From: GCA-003244245 sp050699595
Lineage (GTDB): Bacteria > Actinomycetota > Actinomycetes > Mycobacteriales > Pseudonocardiaceae
Reading direction: 5' to 3'
NCBI GenBank assembly: GCA_050699595.1
Contig: JBOHFI010000023.1
Location: 1 to 64,000 of the forward strand
DNA: 64,000 nucleotides
Below the pieces are notes generated by a model. That model was given only the letters and a program-made list of their open reading frames with translations. It ran no database searches and had not been told where the DNA came from. Shown piece by piece: positions 51,736 to 61,326 of the stretch (positions within the stretch are counted from its first letter, which is position 1; every line of letters starts with the position of its first letter). The translations under genes were made by a program, and so were the position numbers.

Positions 51736-52476
51736 ATGCTGCACACCGTGGACGACCAACGTGGCCCCAGTGTGCTCGTCGTCGACGACGAGCCGAACAT
51801 CCTGACGTTGCTGTGCTCTTCGCTGCGTCTGTACGGCTTTGCGGTGCACGCGGCGGACAGTGGCGCCCAGGCCCTGACCACCGTCGCGCGGACCGTGCCG
51901 GACATCGTGGTACTGGACGTGATGTTGCCGGACTGCGACGGGTTCACCCTCGCCCGCCAGTTGCGCGCCGCTCACGATCAGCTACCGGTGCTGTTCCTGA
52001 CCGCCCGTGACGGCGTCGACGATCGGATCGCCGGACTCACCGCAGGAGGTGACGATTACGTGACCAAGCCGTTCAGCCTGGAGGAACTGGTGCTGCGGCT
52101 GCGCGCGATCCTGCGGCGCGCCCGACCGGCCCGCAACGGCGAGGCGGACAACTCCACGATGGCCTACGCCGACCTGGAGCTGGACGAGGAAGCGCACGAG
52201 GTGCGTCGAGGCGGCCGGCTCGTGCAACTCTCGCCGACGGAGTTCAACCTGCTGCGCTACCTGATGGTCAATGCGGGCAAGGTGGTCAGCAAGACGCAGA
52301 TCTTGGATCGGGTGTGGAACTACGACTTCGGTGGGGACAGCCGGATCGTCGAGTCCTACATCAGCTACCTGCGCCGCAAGGTCGACCAACAGAACCCGCC
52401 GTTGATCCACACGATCCGCGGCGTCGGCTACACGCTGCGGCTGCCCCGCGAGACGCTGGACGCCGGTGTGTCATGA
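51736..52476 (+). CDS. OmpR/PhoB-family response regulator
   Basis: This is a 246-residue protein from ATG 51736. The receiver has VVDDE, phospho-Asp in VVLDVMLPDCDG, Thr in LFLTARDG and Lys in YVTKPFS; the winged helix contains LSPTEFNLLRYLMVNAGKVVSKTQILDRVW and IRGVGYTLR. All catalytic positions are intact. The downstream kinase overlaps by 4 bases. Such RR-HK pairs beside GT39 genes are common in actinomycetes; the target is unknown. Confidence 0.92.
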   Translation: MLHTVDDQRGPSVLVVDDEPNILTLLCSSLRLYGFAVHAADSGAQALTTVARTVPDIVVLDVMLPDCDGFTLARQLRAAHDQLPVLFLTARDGVDDRIAGLTAGGDDYVTKPFSLEELVLRLRAILRRARPARNGEADNSTMAYADLELDEEAHEVRRGGRLVQLSPTEFNLLRYLMVNAGKVVSKTQILDRVWNYDFGGDSRIVESYISYLRRKVDQQNPPLIHTIRGVGYTLRLPRETLDAGVS

Positions 52477-53834
52477 GGATCCCCCGACGGCCGCTCACCC
52501 TGCGCCTCCGGTTGATCGCGGCACTGCTGGTGCTGTCCTTCTGCGGCTTGGCCGTGTTCGCCGTGGTGAGCATGGCGCTGCTGCAGCGCTCATTACAGAA
52601 CCAGGTGGACGACCGGCTGCAGCGCCACTCAGGGCTCCGGATGATCGATCACCCGCAACGACTGCCCAGTGACTACCTGATAACCATCTTCGGACCTGAG
52701 AACACCGAGAAGGTCGGGCAGCCACCAGATCAGTCCGGTGGCCCGCTGCTGGACCCGGCCACCGTGCAACAGCATGCGGTGAGCAACCCGTTCACGGTGC
52801 CCGACCAGGCCGGCGGCAGCCACTGGCGGGTTCGCGCTGTGCAGCTCCCGGACCATCGCATCGCGACCGTCGCGCTGTCCCTGGGTTCGGTGGACGAGAC
52901 CTTGCGGTCACTACTGATCATTGAGGGCATCGTGGGCGGCGGCGTCCTGACCCTGATCGGGATAGTGGTGACCGTCGTGGTTCGGCTCGGCCTGCGACCA
53001 CTGACCAGGATCGAGGACACCGCCGAGGCGATCGCCGGCGGTGACGTGGATCGTCGAGTGCCCGACAGCGACCCGCGCACGGAGACCGGCCGGCTGGGCG
53101 CTGCACTCAACGTCATGCTGGGCAGGCTGGCAGCCGCGCTCCAGGAGCGGGAGCGCTCCGAGCACCGGCTACGCCAGTTCGTCGCAGACGCCGGACACGA
53201 GCTGCGCACCCCACTGACCTCGATCCGTGGGTTCGCCGAGCTCTACCGCCGCGGCGGTGCCCGCACGCCCGCCGAGGTCGAGCTGCTCACCGGCCGGATC
53301 GAGGCCGAGGCGATCCGGATGGGCGTGCTCGTGGAGGACCTGCTGCTACTCGCCCGGCTGGACCAGGAGCGGGCGCTGGACATCACCGACGTCGACCTGC
53401 TCGTGCTGGCCGCCGACGCGGTGCACGATGCGAAGGCCCGCGAGCCGGATCGCCCGGTGACCCTGACCCCGGGCAACGGCGCGGTGCACGTGCTGGGCGA
53501 CGAGCACAAACTCCGGCAGGTGGTGACCAACCTGGTCACCAACGCGCTGATGCACACCCCGGCGGGCACCCCGGTGCGGCTGACCGTCGAGCCGCAGGGG
53601 CCGCTGGGCGTGCTGGAGGTCCACGACGAGGGCCCCGGCATCCCCCCCGACCAGGCCCCGCGGGTGTTCGACCGGTTCCACAGCGCCGATCCCCTCGGCT
53701 CGAGCAGTCGCGGTGGAACGGGTCTCGGCTTAGCGATCACCGCAGCCATCCTGGAGGCCCACAACGGCCGCATCGAGTTGCTCACCGCCCCCCGACGCGG
53801 CACCACCTTCCGCGTCCTACTGCCCTTGGCTTAG
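52473..53834 (+). CDS. Sensor histidine kinase
   Basis: This is a 453-residue protein. Helix 1 (LIAALLVLSFCGLAVFAVVSMALL), an extracytoplasmic domain of about 120 residues, helix 2 (GIVGGGVLTLIGIVVTVVVRLGL), HAMP (RPLTRIEDTAEAIAGGDVDRRV), HisKA with FVADAGHELRTPLTSIRGF and HATPase (NLVTNALMHTP, DEGPGIPPDQAPRVFDRF, GGTGLGLAIT). It is translationally coupled to its regulator via ATGA. Confidence 0.93.
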   Translation: MRIPRRPLTLRLRLIAALLVLSFCGLAVFAVVSMALLQRSLQNQVDDRLQRHSGLRMIDHPQRLPSDYLITIFGPENTEKVGQPPDQSGGPLLDPATVQQHAVSNPFTVPDQAGGSHWRVRAVQLPDHRIATVALSLGSVDETLRSLLIIEGIVGGGVLTLIGIVVTVVVRLGLRPLTRIEDTAEAIAGGDVDRRVPDSDPRTETGRLGAALNVMLGRLAAALQERERSEHRLRQFVADAGHELRTPLTSIRGFAELYRRGGARTPAEVELLTGRIEAEAIRMGVLVEDLLLLARLDQERALDITDVDLLVLAADAVHDAKAREPDRPVTLTPGNGAVHVLGDEHKLRQVVTNLVTNALMHTPAGTPVRLTVEPQGPLGVLEVHDEGPGIPPDQAPRVFDRFHSADPLGSSSRGGTGLGLAITAAILEAHNGRIELLTAPRRGTTFRVLLPLA

Positions 53835-53913
53835 CCACTGCGCGCAACGCGAGCGCGACACTGTCGTTACACCCTCTGGTGGAGTCGTGCATCGACGATG
53901 GAGGGGGAGCGGT

Positions 53914-55038
53914 ATGACGGTCCGGTCGGTAGGGAAGCACCGGAAGCGCAGGCCCGCCAGCCGGGTCCGGGTCGGGTCCCGACTGCGGGCAGGGCTGTTC
54001 GTGCCGGCGGTGGCGGTGGTCACTGCCGCCACCGTGACCGGTGGGGTCAGCACCGCCGTCGCGGCGGACAACCCGAATCAGACCGTGATCACCGTCGGTG
54101 GCGATCCACAAGGGGTGGCGGTCGACCCCGACGGCAAGCACGCCTACGTGGCCAGCTATGCCGACAACGCCCTCCGGGTGATCGACACCGCCAACCAGCG
54201 GGTGGTAAGCATCCACGTCGGCGCCAACCCGTGCGAGGTCGAGGTCGACCCCGACAGCAGGCATGCCTTCGTGGCCAACTACTCCGAGAACTCGGTGAGC
54301 GTGATCGACACCGCCCACGAGACGGTGATCCGCAAGGTCGACGTCGGAGCGGGTCCCACCGGGATGGCGATCTTCCCCCGAGACCATTACGCCTTCGTCA
54401 CCAATTACTACGGCAACAGCGTCAGTGTGATCAATATCGCGAACCTCACACTGATCGGCACGGTGCCCGTCGGGACCCACCCGGATGGGGTCGCGATCGA
54501 CCCCCGAGGTGAGTTCGCCTACGTGACCAACAGTGGCAGCAACTCCGTCAGTGTGATCGACGTCCACACGCAGAAAGTGGCTCGCACCGTGATGGTCGGG
54601 CGCTCTCCGCAGAAGGTGGCGATCGACCCCGACGGCCGTCACGCCTACGTGACCAACTCCGACGATAACAACGTGAGTGTCATCGACCTGCCCACCCAGC
54701 TCGGCGTGGACTTCTACAAAGCCCTTCTGAAAGTCAATAACACCATTCCGGTGGGTATCCATCCGCGCGGGTTGGCGGTCAACCGGAACAGCCACCGCGC
54801 CTATGTGGTCAATGTCGGTGACGAGACCATGAGCGTGATCGACACCGCTACCGGCACGGTGATCGGCAGCTCATACGTCGGGGGCGACCCCGACGGAGTA
54901 GCGGTCGCCCCCGACGGCACCGCATACGTGACCTCCCGCGAAGACGGCACCGTCACGGTGATCCCCCGATCCGATTATCCTGACGCTCCTCGCACGACCC
55001 GTCACGACGACAAAGACCTCCTCCCCCTACGTCGCTGA
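53914..55038 (+). CDS. Secreted YVTN-type beta-propeller protein
   Basis: This is a 374-residue protein. An N-terminal signal peptide (LRAGLFVPAVAVVTAATVTG...VAA cleavage region near 60) precedes about seven repeats of GxxPxGVAxDPDGxxAYVxNxxxNxVSVIDT, the YncE/surface-layer propeller pattern. It likely binds proteins or nucleic acid outside the cell; no catalytic motif is visible. Monocistronic, 79 bases after the kinase. Confidence 0.85.
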   Translation: MTVRSVGKHRKRRPASRVRVGSRLRAGLFVPAVAVVTAATVTGGVSTAVAADNPNQTVITVGGDPQGVAVDPDGKHAYVASYADNALRVIDTANQRVVSIHVGANPCEVEVDPDSRHAFVANYSENSVSVIDTAHETVIRKVDVGAGPTGMAIFPRDHYAFVTNYYGNSVSVINIANLTLIGTVPVGTHPDGVAIDPRGEFAYVTNSGSNSVSVIDVHTQKVARTVMVGRSPQKVAIDPDGRHAYVTNSDDNNVSVIDLPTQLGVDFYKALLKVNNTIPVGIHPRGLAVNRNSHRAYVVNVGDETMSVIDTATGTVIGSSYVGGDPDGVAVAPDGTAYVTSREDGTVTVIPRSDYPDAPRTTRHDDKDLLPLRR

Positions 55039-55214
55039 ACGGCGAGGGCATCCGCGTCGATCCGCCCATGTCCGACTACACGGTGACGCCGGCTGCGTGA
55101 GGTGTTCGAGCATTCCTAGACCGGAGAGTCCTCGGTCTCGCGAATACCGGTACGGTACAGCCGCGCTCGTGTCACGGGCAGGCTGACGGGCGCGCCGTCG
55201 ACGAGAGGAGACCA

Positions 55215-56147
55215 GTGAGTGCCCTGACCTATCTCGAGGCGATCGTGGTGGGCGCTTTTCAGGGCGTCACCGAGCTGTTCCCGGTCTCCAGCCTCGGGCA
55301 CTCCGTTCTGGTCCCAGCGCTCGTGGGCGGTCGCTGGGCGCACGATCTGGACGTCTCGGCGCCCGAATCGCCCTACCTGGCGTTCATCGTCGGCCTGCAT
55401 GTGGCCACCGCCGCCGCACTGCTGATCTTCTTCCGAAACGACTGGATCCGCATCATCTCCGGCCTCATCAGCTCGCTGCGCCACTGGCGAATCCAGACCT
55501 CCGGCGAGCGGCTCGCCTGGCTGCTCATCGTCGGGACCATCCCGGTCGGTATCAGCGGCCTGCTGCTGGAGCATCTCTTCCGCACCACGCTAGGCCGGCC
55601 GATCCCGGCGGCGGCGTTCCTGATCGCCAACGGGGTGGTGCTCTACCTGGGCGAACAGCTCCGCCGGCGAGCCGACACCACCGTATCCTCAGCGGTGCCC
55701 GCGACAACTCCCGTGGACGGGCCGGGTTCAGCTCGTGATGTCGAGGCTGTCGCGGATGCCCGACTGGCCCGGATGTCCCTCGGGCGCGCCACGCTGATCG
55801 GTTCCGCGCAGATCCTGGCGTTGCTACCCGGGATCAGCCGCTCCGGCGTCACGATGGTCGCCGGGCTGACGCGTGGGCTGTCCCACGCCGACGCCGCACG
55901 CTTCTCCTTCCTGCTGGCCACCCCGGTCATCCTGGCCGCCGGTGCGCTGAAGATCCCCGACCTGTTCGGCCCGCTCGGCGCGGGTATCCAGGGCCCGATC
56001 ATCGTCGGCAGTATCGTGTCGTTCGTCAGCGCGTACCTGGCGGTCCGCTTCCTCACCCGCTACTTCGAGACCCGCACTCTCACCCCGTTCGCGGTGTACT
56101 GCGTGCTCTTCGGCACCGCCAGCCTGATCTGGCTCGTGGCGCGCTAA
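55215..56147 (+). CDS. uppP: Undecaprenyl-diphosphatase
   Basis: This 310-residue BacA/UppP membrane phosphatase recycles C55-PP to C55-P for peptidoglycan synthesis. GAFQGVTELFPVSSLGHS contains the catalytic Glu/Ser-rich motif and LLPGISRSGVTMVAGL the second signature. An extended loop (~155-180) lies between the halves. GTG 55215 follows GAGAGGAG. Extra copies can raise bacitracin tolerance. It converges on gatD with a 4-base overlap. Confidence 0.93.
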   Translation: MSALTYLEAIVVGAFQGVTELFPVSSLGHSVLVPALVGGRWAHDLDVSAPESPYLAFIVGLHVATAAALLIFFRNDWIRIISGLISSLRHWRIQTSGERLAWLLIVGTIPVGISGLLLEHLFRTTLGRPIPAAAFLIANGVVLYLGEQLRRRADTTVSSAVPATTPVDGPGSARDVEAVADARLARMSLGRATLIGSAQILALLPGISRSGVTMVAGLTRGLSHADAARFSFLLATPVILAAGALKIPDLFGPLGAGIQGPIIVGSIVSFVSAYLAVRFLTRYFETRTLTPFAVYCVLFGTASLIWLVAR

Positions 56148-56884
56148 CCGCACCGCGATGAGCGGCCCCGCAGGTAGGTATTACGCAATGCGGCTTGGTC
56201 GGGTAGTTCCAGGGGAGGCAGGGCCTGGCCGGTGACCTTGTGCAGGATGTGGTCGGCCAAGGCCGGGTTGCGGGCCAGCACGGGGCCGTGCAGGTACGTG
56301 CCGATGATGTGGTCGGTGAGCACACCTTCGGTGCGATACCTCGTCGCGCCGTCGCTAGTACCGTTGCCGGTGCCGGTGATCACTCGTCCCAGTGGAGACG
56401 TGCCCGGGCCCAGGGTGGTGACGCCGCGGTGGTTCTCGAAGCCGGTCAACGAGCCGACGCCGGGCACGGCACAGGTGGCGATCACCTCACCGACGGCGCG
56501 GCGGCGGCCGGGCGCGGTCGTGATGTCCAGCAAGTCCAGGCCCGGGTAGTGCCGGCCGCCGGCGTCGGTCATCGACCGGCCCAGGATCTGTAACCCGGCA
56601 CACACGGCCAGCGTCACCGCGCTGGTGTCCAGTGCCCGACGTAGCTGATCATGGCGCCGCAGCCAGTCCGCAGCGAATTGTTGCGCGGTGTCCTCTCCCC
56701 CACCCAGCAGGTACACCGCGCAACTGGTCGCGGGGGCGTCGCGGGCCGTGATCGTGCGAATCTCGGCGGGAATGCCCCGCCAGCGCAGCCGTTGCGCCAA
56801 TATCGTGGCGTTGCCGACATCGGAGTAGGTGCCCAGCACATCGGGCAGCAGCAGGCCGATCGTGACCGTGGACTCGGTACTCAC
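56144..56884 (-). CDS. gatD: Lipid II glutaminyl amidotransferase, GatD subunit
   Basis: This 246-residue class I glutamine amidotransferase of the cobyric-acid-synthase type supplies NH3 to MurT for D-iso-Gln formation in peptidoglycan. YLLGGGEDTAQQ and nucleophile Cys in LAVCAGLQILG are present, with the catalytic His in GTYLHGPVLARNPALAD. ATG overlaps the murT stop by 4 bases. Confidence 0.93.
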   Translation of the reverse strand: MSTESTVTIGLLLPDVLGTYSDVGNATILAQRLRWRGIPAEIRTITARDAPATSCAVYLLGGGEDTAQQFAADWLRRHDQLRRALDTSAVTLAVCAGLQILGRSMTDAGGRHYPGLDLLDITTAPGRRRAVGEVIATCAVPGVGSLTGFENHRGVTTLGPGTSPLGRVITGTGNGTSDGATRYRTEGVLTDHIIGTYLHGPVLARNPALADHILHKVTGQALPPLELPDQAALRNTYLRGRSSRCG

Positions 56885-58170
56885 CCGGCGACTCCGGTGT
56901 TCGGCTGGCTGCTCAGCCTGCGACGGAAGTGATGAAACGCGGTGTAATTGGCCACCACGTCGATCTCCCCCGCCGGCAGCGCCGCGAGGGCGGCCAGCGG
57001 GTCGGCCACGGTCTGGTGTTCCAGCCCGGCATAGCTCAGGCGCACGCCCAGGTCAGCGGCGCGCTCTCCGCTGGCCACCAGCGCGGGAGAGGTGAGCTGC
57101 TCGAACGGGACATCCCACAACCACGAGGTGTCCCGCCCGTCGGCCTCCCGAGCATTGATGATCACCAGCAGTGGCCGTGGCTCATCCAGCATGGACAACA
57201 TCCCGGCCCAGCCGGCCGGGTTCTTCGCCAGCAACATGCGCAGGCGCTGTGCTCCGCGGTGCACCACCGCGTACCGGCCGGCCACGACGTCGACCTCGCG
57301 CAGTGCCGATGCGGCCTGCTCGGCCGGAATACCGACAGCGCAGGCGGCGGCCAACGCCATGACGGCGTTGCTCTGATTCACCTGGCCGGGCAGGCGAATG
57401 TCCAGCGGTAGCACCACCTCGGCGGTGCAGGCCTTGCCGTCCTCGATCCACCAGTCCGGGGTGGGGCGGGCCATCCCGCACCCGCACTCCCACCCGGGCT
57501 CGGTGAACGTGAGCGTGCGGCCGCACCGAGGGCAGGTGCTCGCATCCCCCAACCAGCTGGACCCCGCAGCCACCCAGACGCCGCGAGTGGCCGGCTTCGC
57601 CGCCGACACCACGATCGGATCATCCGCGTTGGCCACCACCACCGCGGCGGGGTGCCGGGCCAGCGCCCGTCCGATGGCGGACGCGATCGCCCCCACCTCA
57701 GTCGCCCGGTCCAGCTGGTCGCGGGTCAGGTTGAGCAGGACCACCACCGTCGGGTCGACGGCCTGGGCGACCGCGGCCAGGTGCAGCTCGTCGACCTCGA
57801 TCACCGCGTACTCGGCGTCCGGAGCCTCGGCCAGCGCCGCCATCGCTCCGTCGGCCATATTCGAGCCACCGGCGTTGTGCGCCACCCGCCCGGCGGAGCG
57901 CAGCGCCGCCGCCAGCAGATGACTGGTGGTGGTCTTGCCGTTGGTTCCCGACACCAGCACCACACAGCACCCCGCCGCCAGGCGCCGCAGCGCGTGGGCG
58001 TCCAGGGCCAGCGTCACCCGACCACCGATGATCGACCCAGCGCCCAGGCCCAACCGCCGCGACAGCCCCGCCGTCGCCAGCCCGGCCCGCACCGCCATCC
58101 GCGTCCGCCACGCCAACCGGCGTTGCCCGGGGGGCAAGGCCGCCGCAGGACTCACCCCGGGTGTCCGCAC
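56881..58170 (-). CDS. murT: Lipid II isoglutaminyl synthase, MurT subunit
   Basis: This is a 429-residue Mur-ligase-like protein (GTG 58170; ATG 58098 possible). P-loop VSGTNGKTTTSHLLAAAL, a zinc ribbon CPRCGRTLTFTEPGWECGCG specific to MurT, and a DUF1727 C-terminus (LLAKNPAGWAGMLSMLD, INAREADGRDTSWLWDV) are visible. It phosphorylates the D-Glu alpha-carboxyl of lipid II and accepts ammonia from GatD. Upstream frame to 58296 has no homology. Confidence 0.92.
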   Translation of the reverse strand: MRTPGVSPAAALPPGQRRLAWRTRMAVRAGLATAGLSRRLGLGAGSIIGGRVTLALDAHALRRLAAGCCVVLVSGTNGKTTTSHLLAAALRSAGRVAHNAGGSNMADGAMAALAEAPDAEYAVIEVDELHLAAVAQAVDPTVVVLLNLTRDQLDRATEVGAIASAIGRALARHPAAVVVANADDPIVVSAAKPATRGVWVAAGSSWLGDASTCPRCGRTLTFTEPGWECGCGMARPTPDWWIEDGKACTAEVVLPLDIRLPGQVNQSNAVMALAAACAVGIPAEQAASALREVDVVAGRYAVVHRGAQRLRMLLAKNPAGWAGMLSMLDEPRPLLVIINAREADGRDTSWLWDVPFEQLTSPALVASGERAADLGVRLSYAGLEHQTVADPLAALAALPAGEIDVVANYTAFHHFRRRLSSQPNTGVAG

Positions 58171-58313
58171 CGCCAGCCTCCCACATCTCTGCCCAGCACG
58201 TCCCTGCCCAGCCCAATGCGCCCAGCTCAATACACCGAGCCCAATGCGCCGAGCCCAGCGCCGACGCGGTGATCTGATGACCCCGTGAGCTTCCACGCTG
58301 GCCGCAGTATTCC

Positions 58314-59246
58314 CTACCCGGTCAGCTTGCGGTGCAGACCCTGTCGCCCCGGCGAGTTCTCGGGTGACTCGCGACTGTCAGCCGACTCACCACCAGCACC
58401 GGCGGTGGCTGATCGTCGCTCGCCGGTGGCGAGCAGCCATACCCCGGCCAGGGTCAGCGCCAGCCCAGCGGCTTGGGCCAGGGCCATCAGCCCGGCGGAG
58501 AAGGACTCACCGAAGACGATGGCGCCAAGGCTGACGGCGATCACGGGGTCGATCACCATCATCGCCGCCAGTGGCCCACCGAGCGGACCTGCCTGGAAAG
58601 CGGCCTGGCTCAGCAGCGCACCCACCAGGCCGCAGCCCAGCGCCGTCCACAGCTCCCAGCTGGTTGCCAGCGCGGCGAGCCCCCCGTCGGCCAGAATCTC
58701 GCCCCAGGTCTTGACCAGCGCGGCGGACAACGCGAACACCGTCCCGGCGGCAGCACCCAGCCCCAACGACCTGGCCCGGCCCCGCCCGGCCAACGCGACA
58801 CCCAGCGCGGCGAGCGCCACCACCGCGACCAGCAGCAGCCCCGTGAGCCAGTCCGTGAAACGATCCGGGTCCTTGGACGCCACGGTCGGTTGCACCGCGA
58901 GGAAGACCGCCAAACCGGCGACGGTCAGGGTAGCGGCCAGCAGCGCCCGGCGACCCACCGGGTTCCCGAGCACGGCTTGCAGCGGCAACGCGACCACCAG
59001 GCCCACCGTCAGCAGGGGCTGCACGACCGAGAGCGGCCCGAAATTGACCGCCACCATGTGCAGCGCCACACCAACCACTTCGGCCACGACCCCCAGCAGC
59101 CACAACGGTTGGTGGGCGACGTCGAGCAGCAGCCCAGGGCTCAGCGGGAACCGTCGGCGTACCCGATTCGCCCCCTGATGCTGTAGCACCGAGGCGGTCC
59201 CGAAGCACACCGCAGCTATAAGCGACAACACGACAGCAAGCACCAC
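58314..59246 (-). CDS. DMT/EamA-type membrane transporter
   Basis: This 310-residue protein has about 9-10 helices. It begins MVLAVVLSLIAAVCFGTASV and shows an inverted EamA-type repeat (NFGPLSVVQPLLTVGLVVALPLQA; AGPLGGPLAAMMVIDPVIAV). Actinomycete members beside cell-wall genes are uncharacterised. Its first 35 codons and promoter region are duplicated at 63062-63250. Substrate unknown. Confidence 0.85.
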   Translation of the reverse strand: MVLAVVLSLIAAVCFGTASVLQHQGANRVRRRFPLSPGLLLDVAHQPLWLLGVVAEVVGVALHMVAVNFGPLSVVQPLLTVGLVVALPLQAVLGNPVGRRALLAATLTVAGLAVFLAVQPTVASKDPDRFTDWLTGLLLVAVVALAALGVALAGRGRARSLGLGAAAGTVFALSAALVKTWGEILADGGLAALATSWELWTALGCGLVGALLSQAAFQAGPLGGPLAAMMVIDPVIAVSLGAIVFGESFSAGLMALAQAAGLALTLAGVWLLATGERRSATAGAGGESADSRESPENSPGRQGLHRKLTG

Positions 59247-59335
59247 AACCCGACTGAGCCTACACCGTGTAGGTGCACAGCCGCGTAGCCAACAGCAGGG
59301 ACAGCGACATCCACCGCGACGGGGTTATCGAGCAC
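59146..59335. repeat. 190-bp duplicated unit, copy 1 (5' end and leader of the DMT gene)
   Basis: 59146-59335 is about 93% identical to 63062-63250 in the same orientation, covering the first ~34 codons of the DMT transporter and about 90 bases upstream, ending at TTATCGAGCAC. Differences are scattered substitutions and one or two indels. It probably contains the gene's promoter. Confidence 0.9.
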
Positions 59336-59659
59336 CTTGCCGAGGTCAGGTGTCGGCGTGGACTCGGGCGGCCAGCGCCGGTAGTCCGGGCATGGCCCTC
59401 GGTGACGTTCGCGAGGCTCGGCATGCAGTGCCGGCGGCCCAGCGGGCAGCGCCGGTGGACGAGGTCCAGCTGCTACACCGGATACATCCCCCGCCCAGTG
59501 TGGGTGAGTGGCGTGGTGATGTGAGACACCGTCGGGTACTTGCCGGTGTGACGGTGAGGCTGTTGGCTGGAGGTGATCTGCGTGTCACTGGTGGGCCCGG
59601 GTGTGGCGAGCTCGTAGTGGCGCTGCGGCATTGCTGATCCGGAAGTGGGGGGATCGCTG
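59336..59659. other. Intergenic region without a supported gene
   Basis: Both strands are open over 59346-59702 but the translations are Ser/Pro/Arg-rich with no domain. The region would hold the promoter of the hydrolase gene at 59660. No hairpin or repeat was evident apart from the duplicated unit at its left edge. Confidence 0.4.
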
Positions 59660-61306
59660 GTGCGCCTGGACTTGGGGATGATCGAAGCTCAGTGCCTGCC
59701 AACCCCTACGGCCCCGGCTGCGGGGCCGTTCCGGTTTGTGCGTCCAGTGGTGAGTGTGGCCACCGCCGGGTTGGCGGTGATACTGGCTTTGGTCTCCGGC
59801 TGCTCCCAGCCCACCACGCCCGACCCGGTAGCCTCCGCCGGCTCATCCGCCGCGTTGCGCAGCTTTTATGACCAGAAACCGGCCTGGTCGAGCTGCGACA
59901 CGATTTTCCAGTGTGCCTCGTTGACGGTGCCGCTGGACTACGCCAGACCGGGCGGGGGCACCATCACACTCGCGGTCGTCCGCAAGCAGGCCACCGACCC
60001 CGCGCACCGGATCGGCTCGCTGATCACCAACCCCGGTGGTCCGGGCGCATCAGGCGTGGAATTCGTTAAGCAAGGCTATCCCGCCCAACCCGGCCGGCCA
60101 TCGCATTTCGGCCCACAGCTGCGGGCCGGCTTCGACATCGTCGGCTTCGACCCCCGCGGAGTGGGCCAGAGCGCACCGGTCACCTGCCTGTCCGACACCC
60201 GGCTCGACCAGTTCATGGCCCTGGACCGGGACCCCACCACCCCAGCAGCGCAGGCATCGGCTGTGACCGGGGCCAGAACCCTCGACGCGGGCTGCCAAGC
60301 CCACTCCGCCGCACTGCTGCCTTACGTGGGCACCCCGAACACCGCCCGCGACATGGACATCCTGCGTGCCGTGCTCGGCGACCGGCAGATGTACTACCTC
60401 GGCTTTTCCTACGGCACGTACCTGGGTGCGGTCTACGCCGAGTTGTTCCCGACCCACCTCGCCCGGGCCGTGTTCGACGCTCCCGTGCCCCCGACCCTGA
60501 CTTCCCAGCAACTCGGTATCGCGCAGGCCGGTGGCTTCCAGGACGCGCTCACCCGATTCATCCTCGACTGCGTGACCCACCCCGACTGTCCGCTGGGCAC
60601 CGACCCGAGAACCGCGGGGCAGAAGCTGGCGGATTTCTTCGTCTCGGCCCAGGCCCGTCCGCTGCCCACCGGCACCGGCCGTCACCTCAATGAAACGCTG
60701 GCCAAGGGCGGCGTACTCGTCGCCATGTACCGCGGTCCCCAGTCGTGGCCGATCCTGCGACACGCTCTGACGATGGCCATGGCCGGTGACGGGCGAGAGC
60801 TGCTGGCCCTGTCCGATCAGTCCTACAAACGTGATCCCCAGACCGGGCATTACCCTAACCAGCCCCAAGCCTACGTCGCGATCATCTGCCTGGACCACCC
60901 ACATGTCCATTCGGTGGACGACCTGCGGACGGAGCTGCCCGACTTCGAACGGGCCTCTCCCCTGATGGGTGCCTTCCGCGCCTGGAAGGACCTACCGTGC
61001 GCGTACTGGCCGATCCCGGCGCAGACCCAGCCGCATACGATCAGCTACGCGGGGTCACCACCGATCCTGGTCGTGGGCACCACCCATGATCCAGCCACCC
61101 CCTATCCAGGGGCTCAGGCCATGGCCGCCCAGCTGGGCTCTGCGGTATTACTCACCTACAACGGCGACGGGCACATCGCCTACGGCCGGGGCAGCCGCTG
61201 CATCGACACCGCCGTGGATGCCTACCTGACCCGCGGCACGGTGCCGAGGTCAGGCACGGTCTGCCAACCCGATTCGACCACTGCCACGTCGGTGCCTACC
61301 CGATGA
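59660..61306 (+). CDS. Secreted lipoprotein alpha/beta hydrolase, TAP-like
   Basis: This is a 548-residue serine hydrolase of the tripeptidyl-aminopeptidase family. A signal peptide ends at lipobox ALVSGC (Cys48). Catalytic parts: oxyanion NPGGPGASGVEF, nucleophile GFSYGTYLG, Asp in VVGTTHDPATPY and His in GDGHIAYG. GTG 59660 with GGGGGGA 6 bases before it is chosen; GTG 59645 is in frame. It probably cleaves short peptides or esters outside the cell. Confidence 0.92.
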   Translation: MRLDLGMIEAQCLPTPTAPAAGPFRFVRPVVSVATAGLAVILALVSGCSQPTTPDPVASAGSSAALRSFYDQKPAWSSCDTIFQCASLTVPLDYARPGGGTITLAVVRKQATDPAHRIGSLITNPGGPGASGVEFVKQGYPAQPGRPSHFGPQLRAGFDIVGFDPRGVGQSAPVTCLSDTRLDQFMALDRDPTTPAAQASAVTGARTLDAGCQAHSAALLPYVGTPNTARDMDILRAVLGDRQMYYLGFSYGTYLGAVYAELFPTHLARAVFDAPVPPTLTSQQLGIAQAGGFQDALTRFILDCVTHPDCPLGTDPRTAGQKLADFFVSAQARPLPTGTGRHLNETLAKGGVLVAMYRGPQSWPILRHALTMAMAGDGRELLALSDQSYKRDPQTGHYPNQPQAYVAIICLDHPHVHSVDDLRTELPDFERASPLMGAFRAWKDLPCAYWPIPAQTQPHTISYAGSPPILVVGTTHDPATPYPGAQAMAAQLGSAVLLTYNGDGHIAYGRGSRCIDTAVDAYLTRGTVPRSGTVCQPDSTTATSVPTR

Positions 61307-61326
61307 TCTGAAGTGACCAGGAGAAC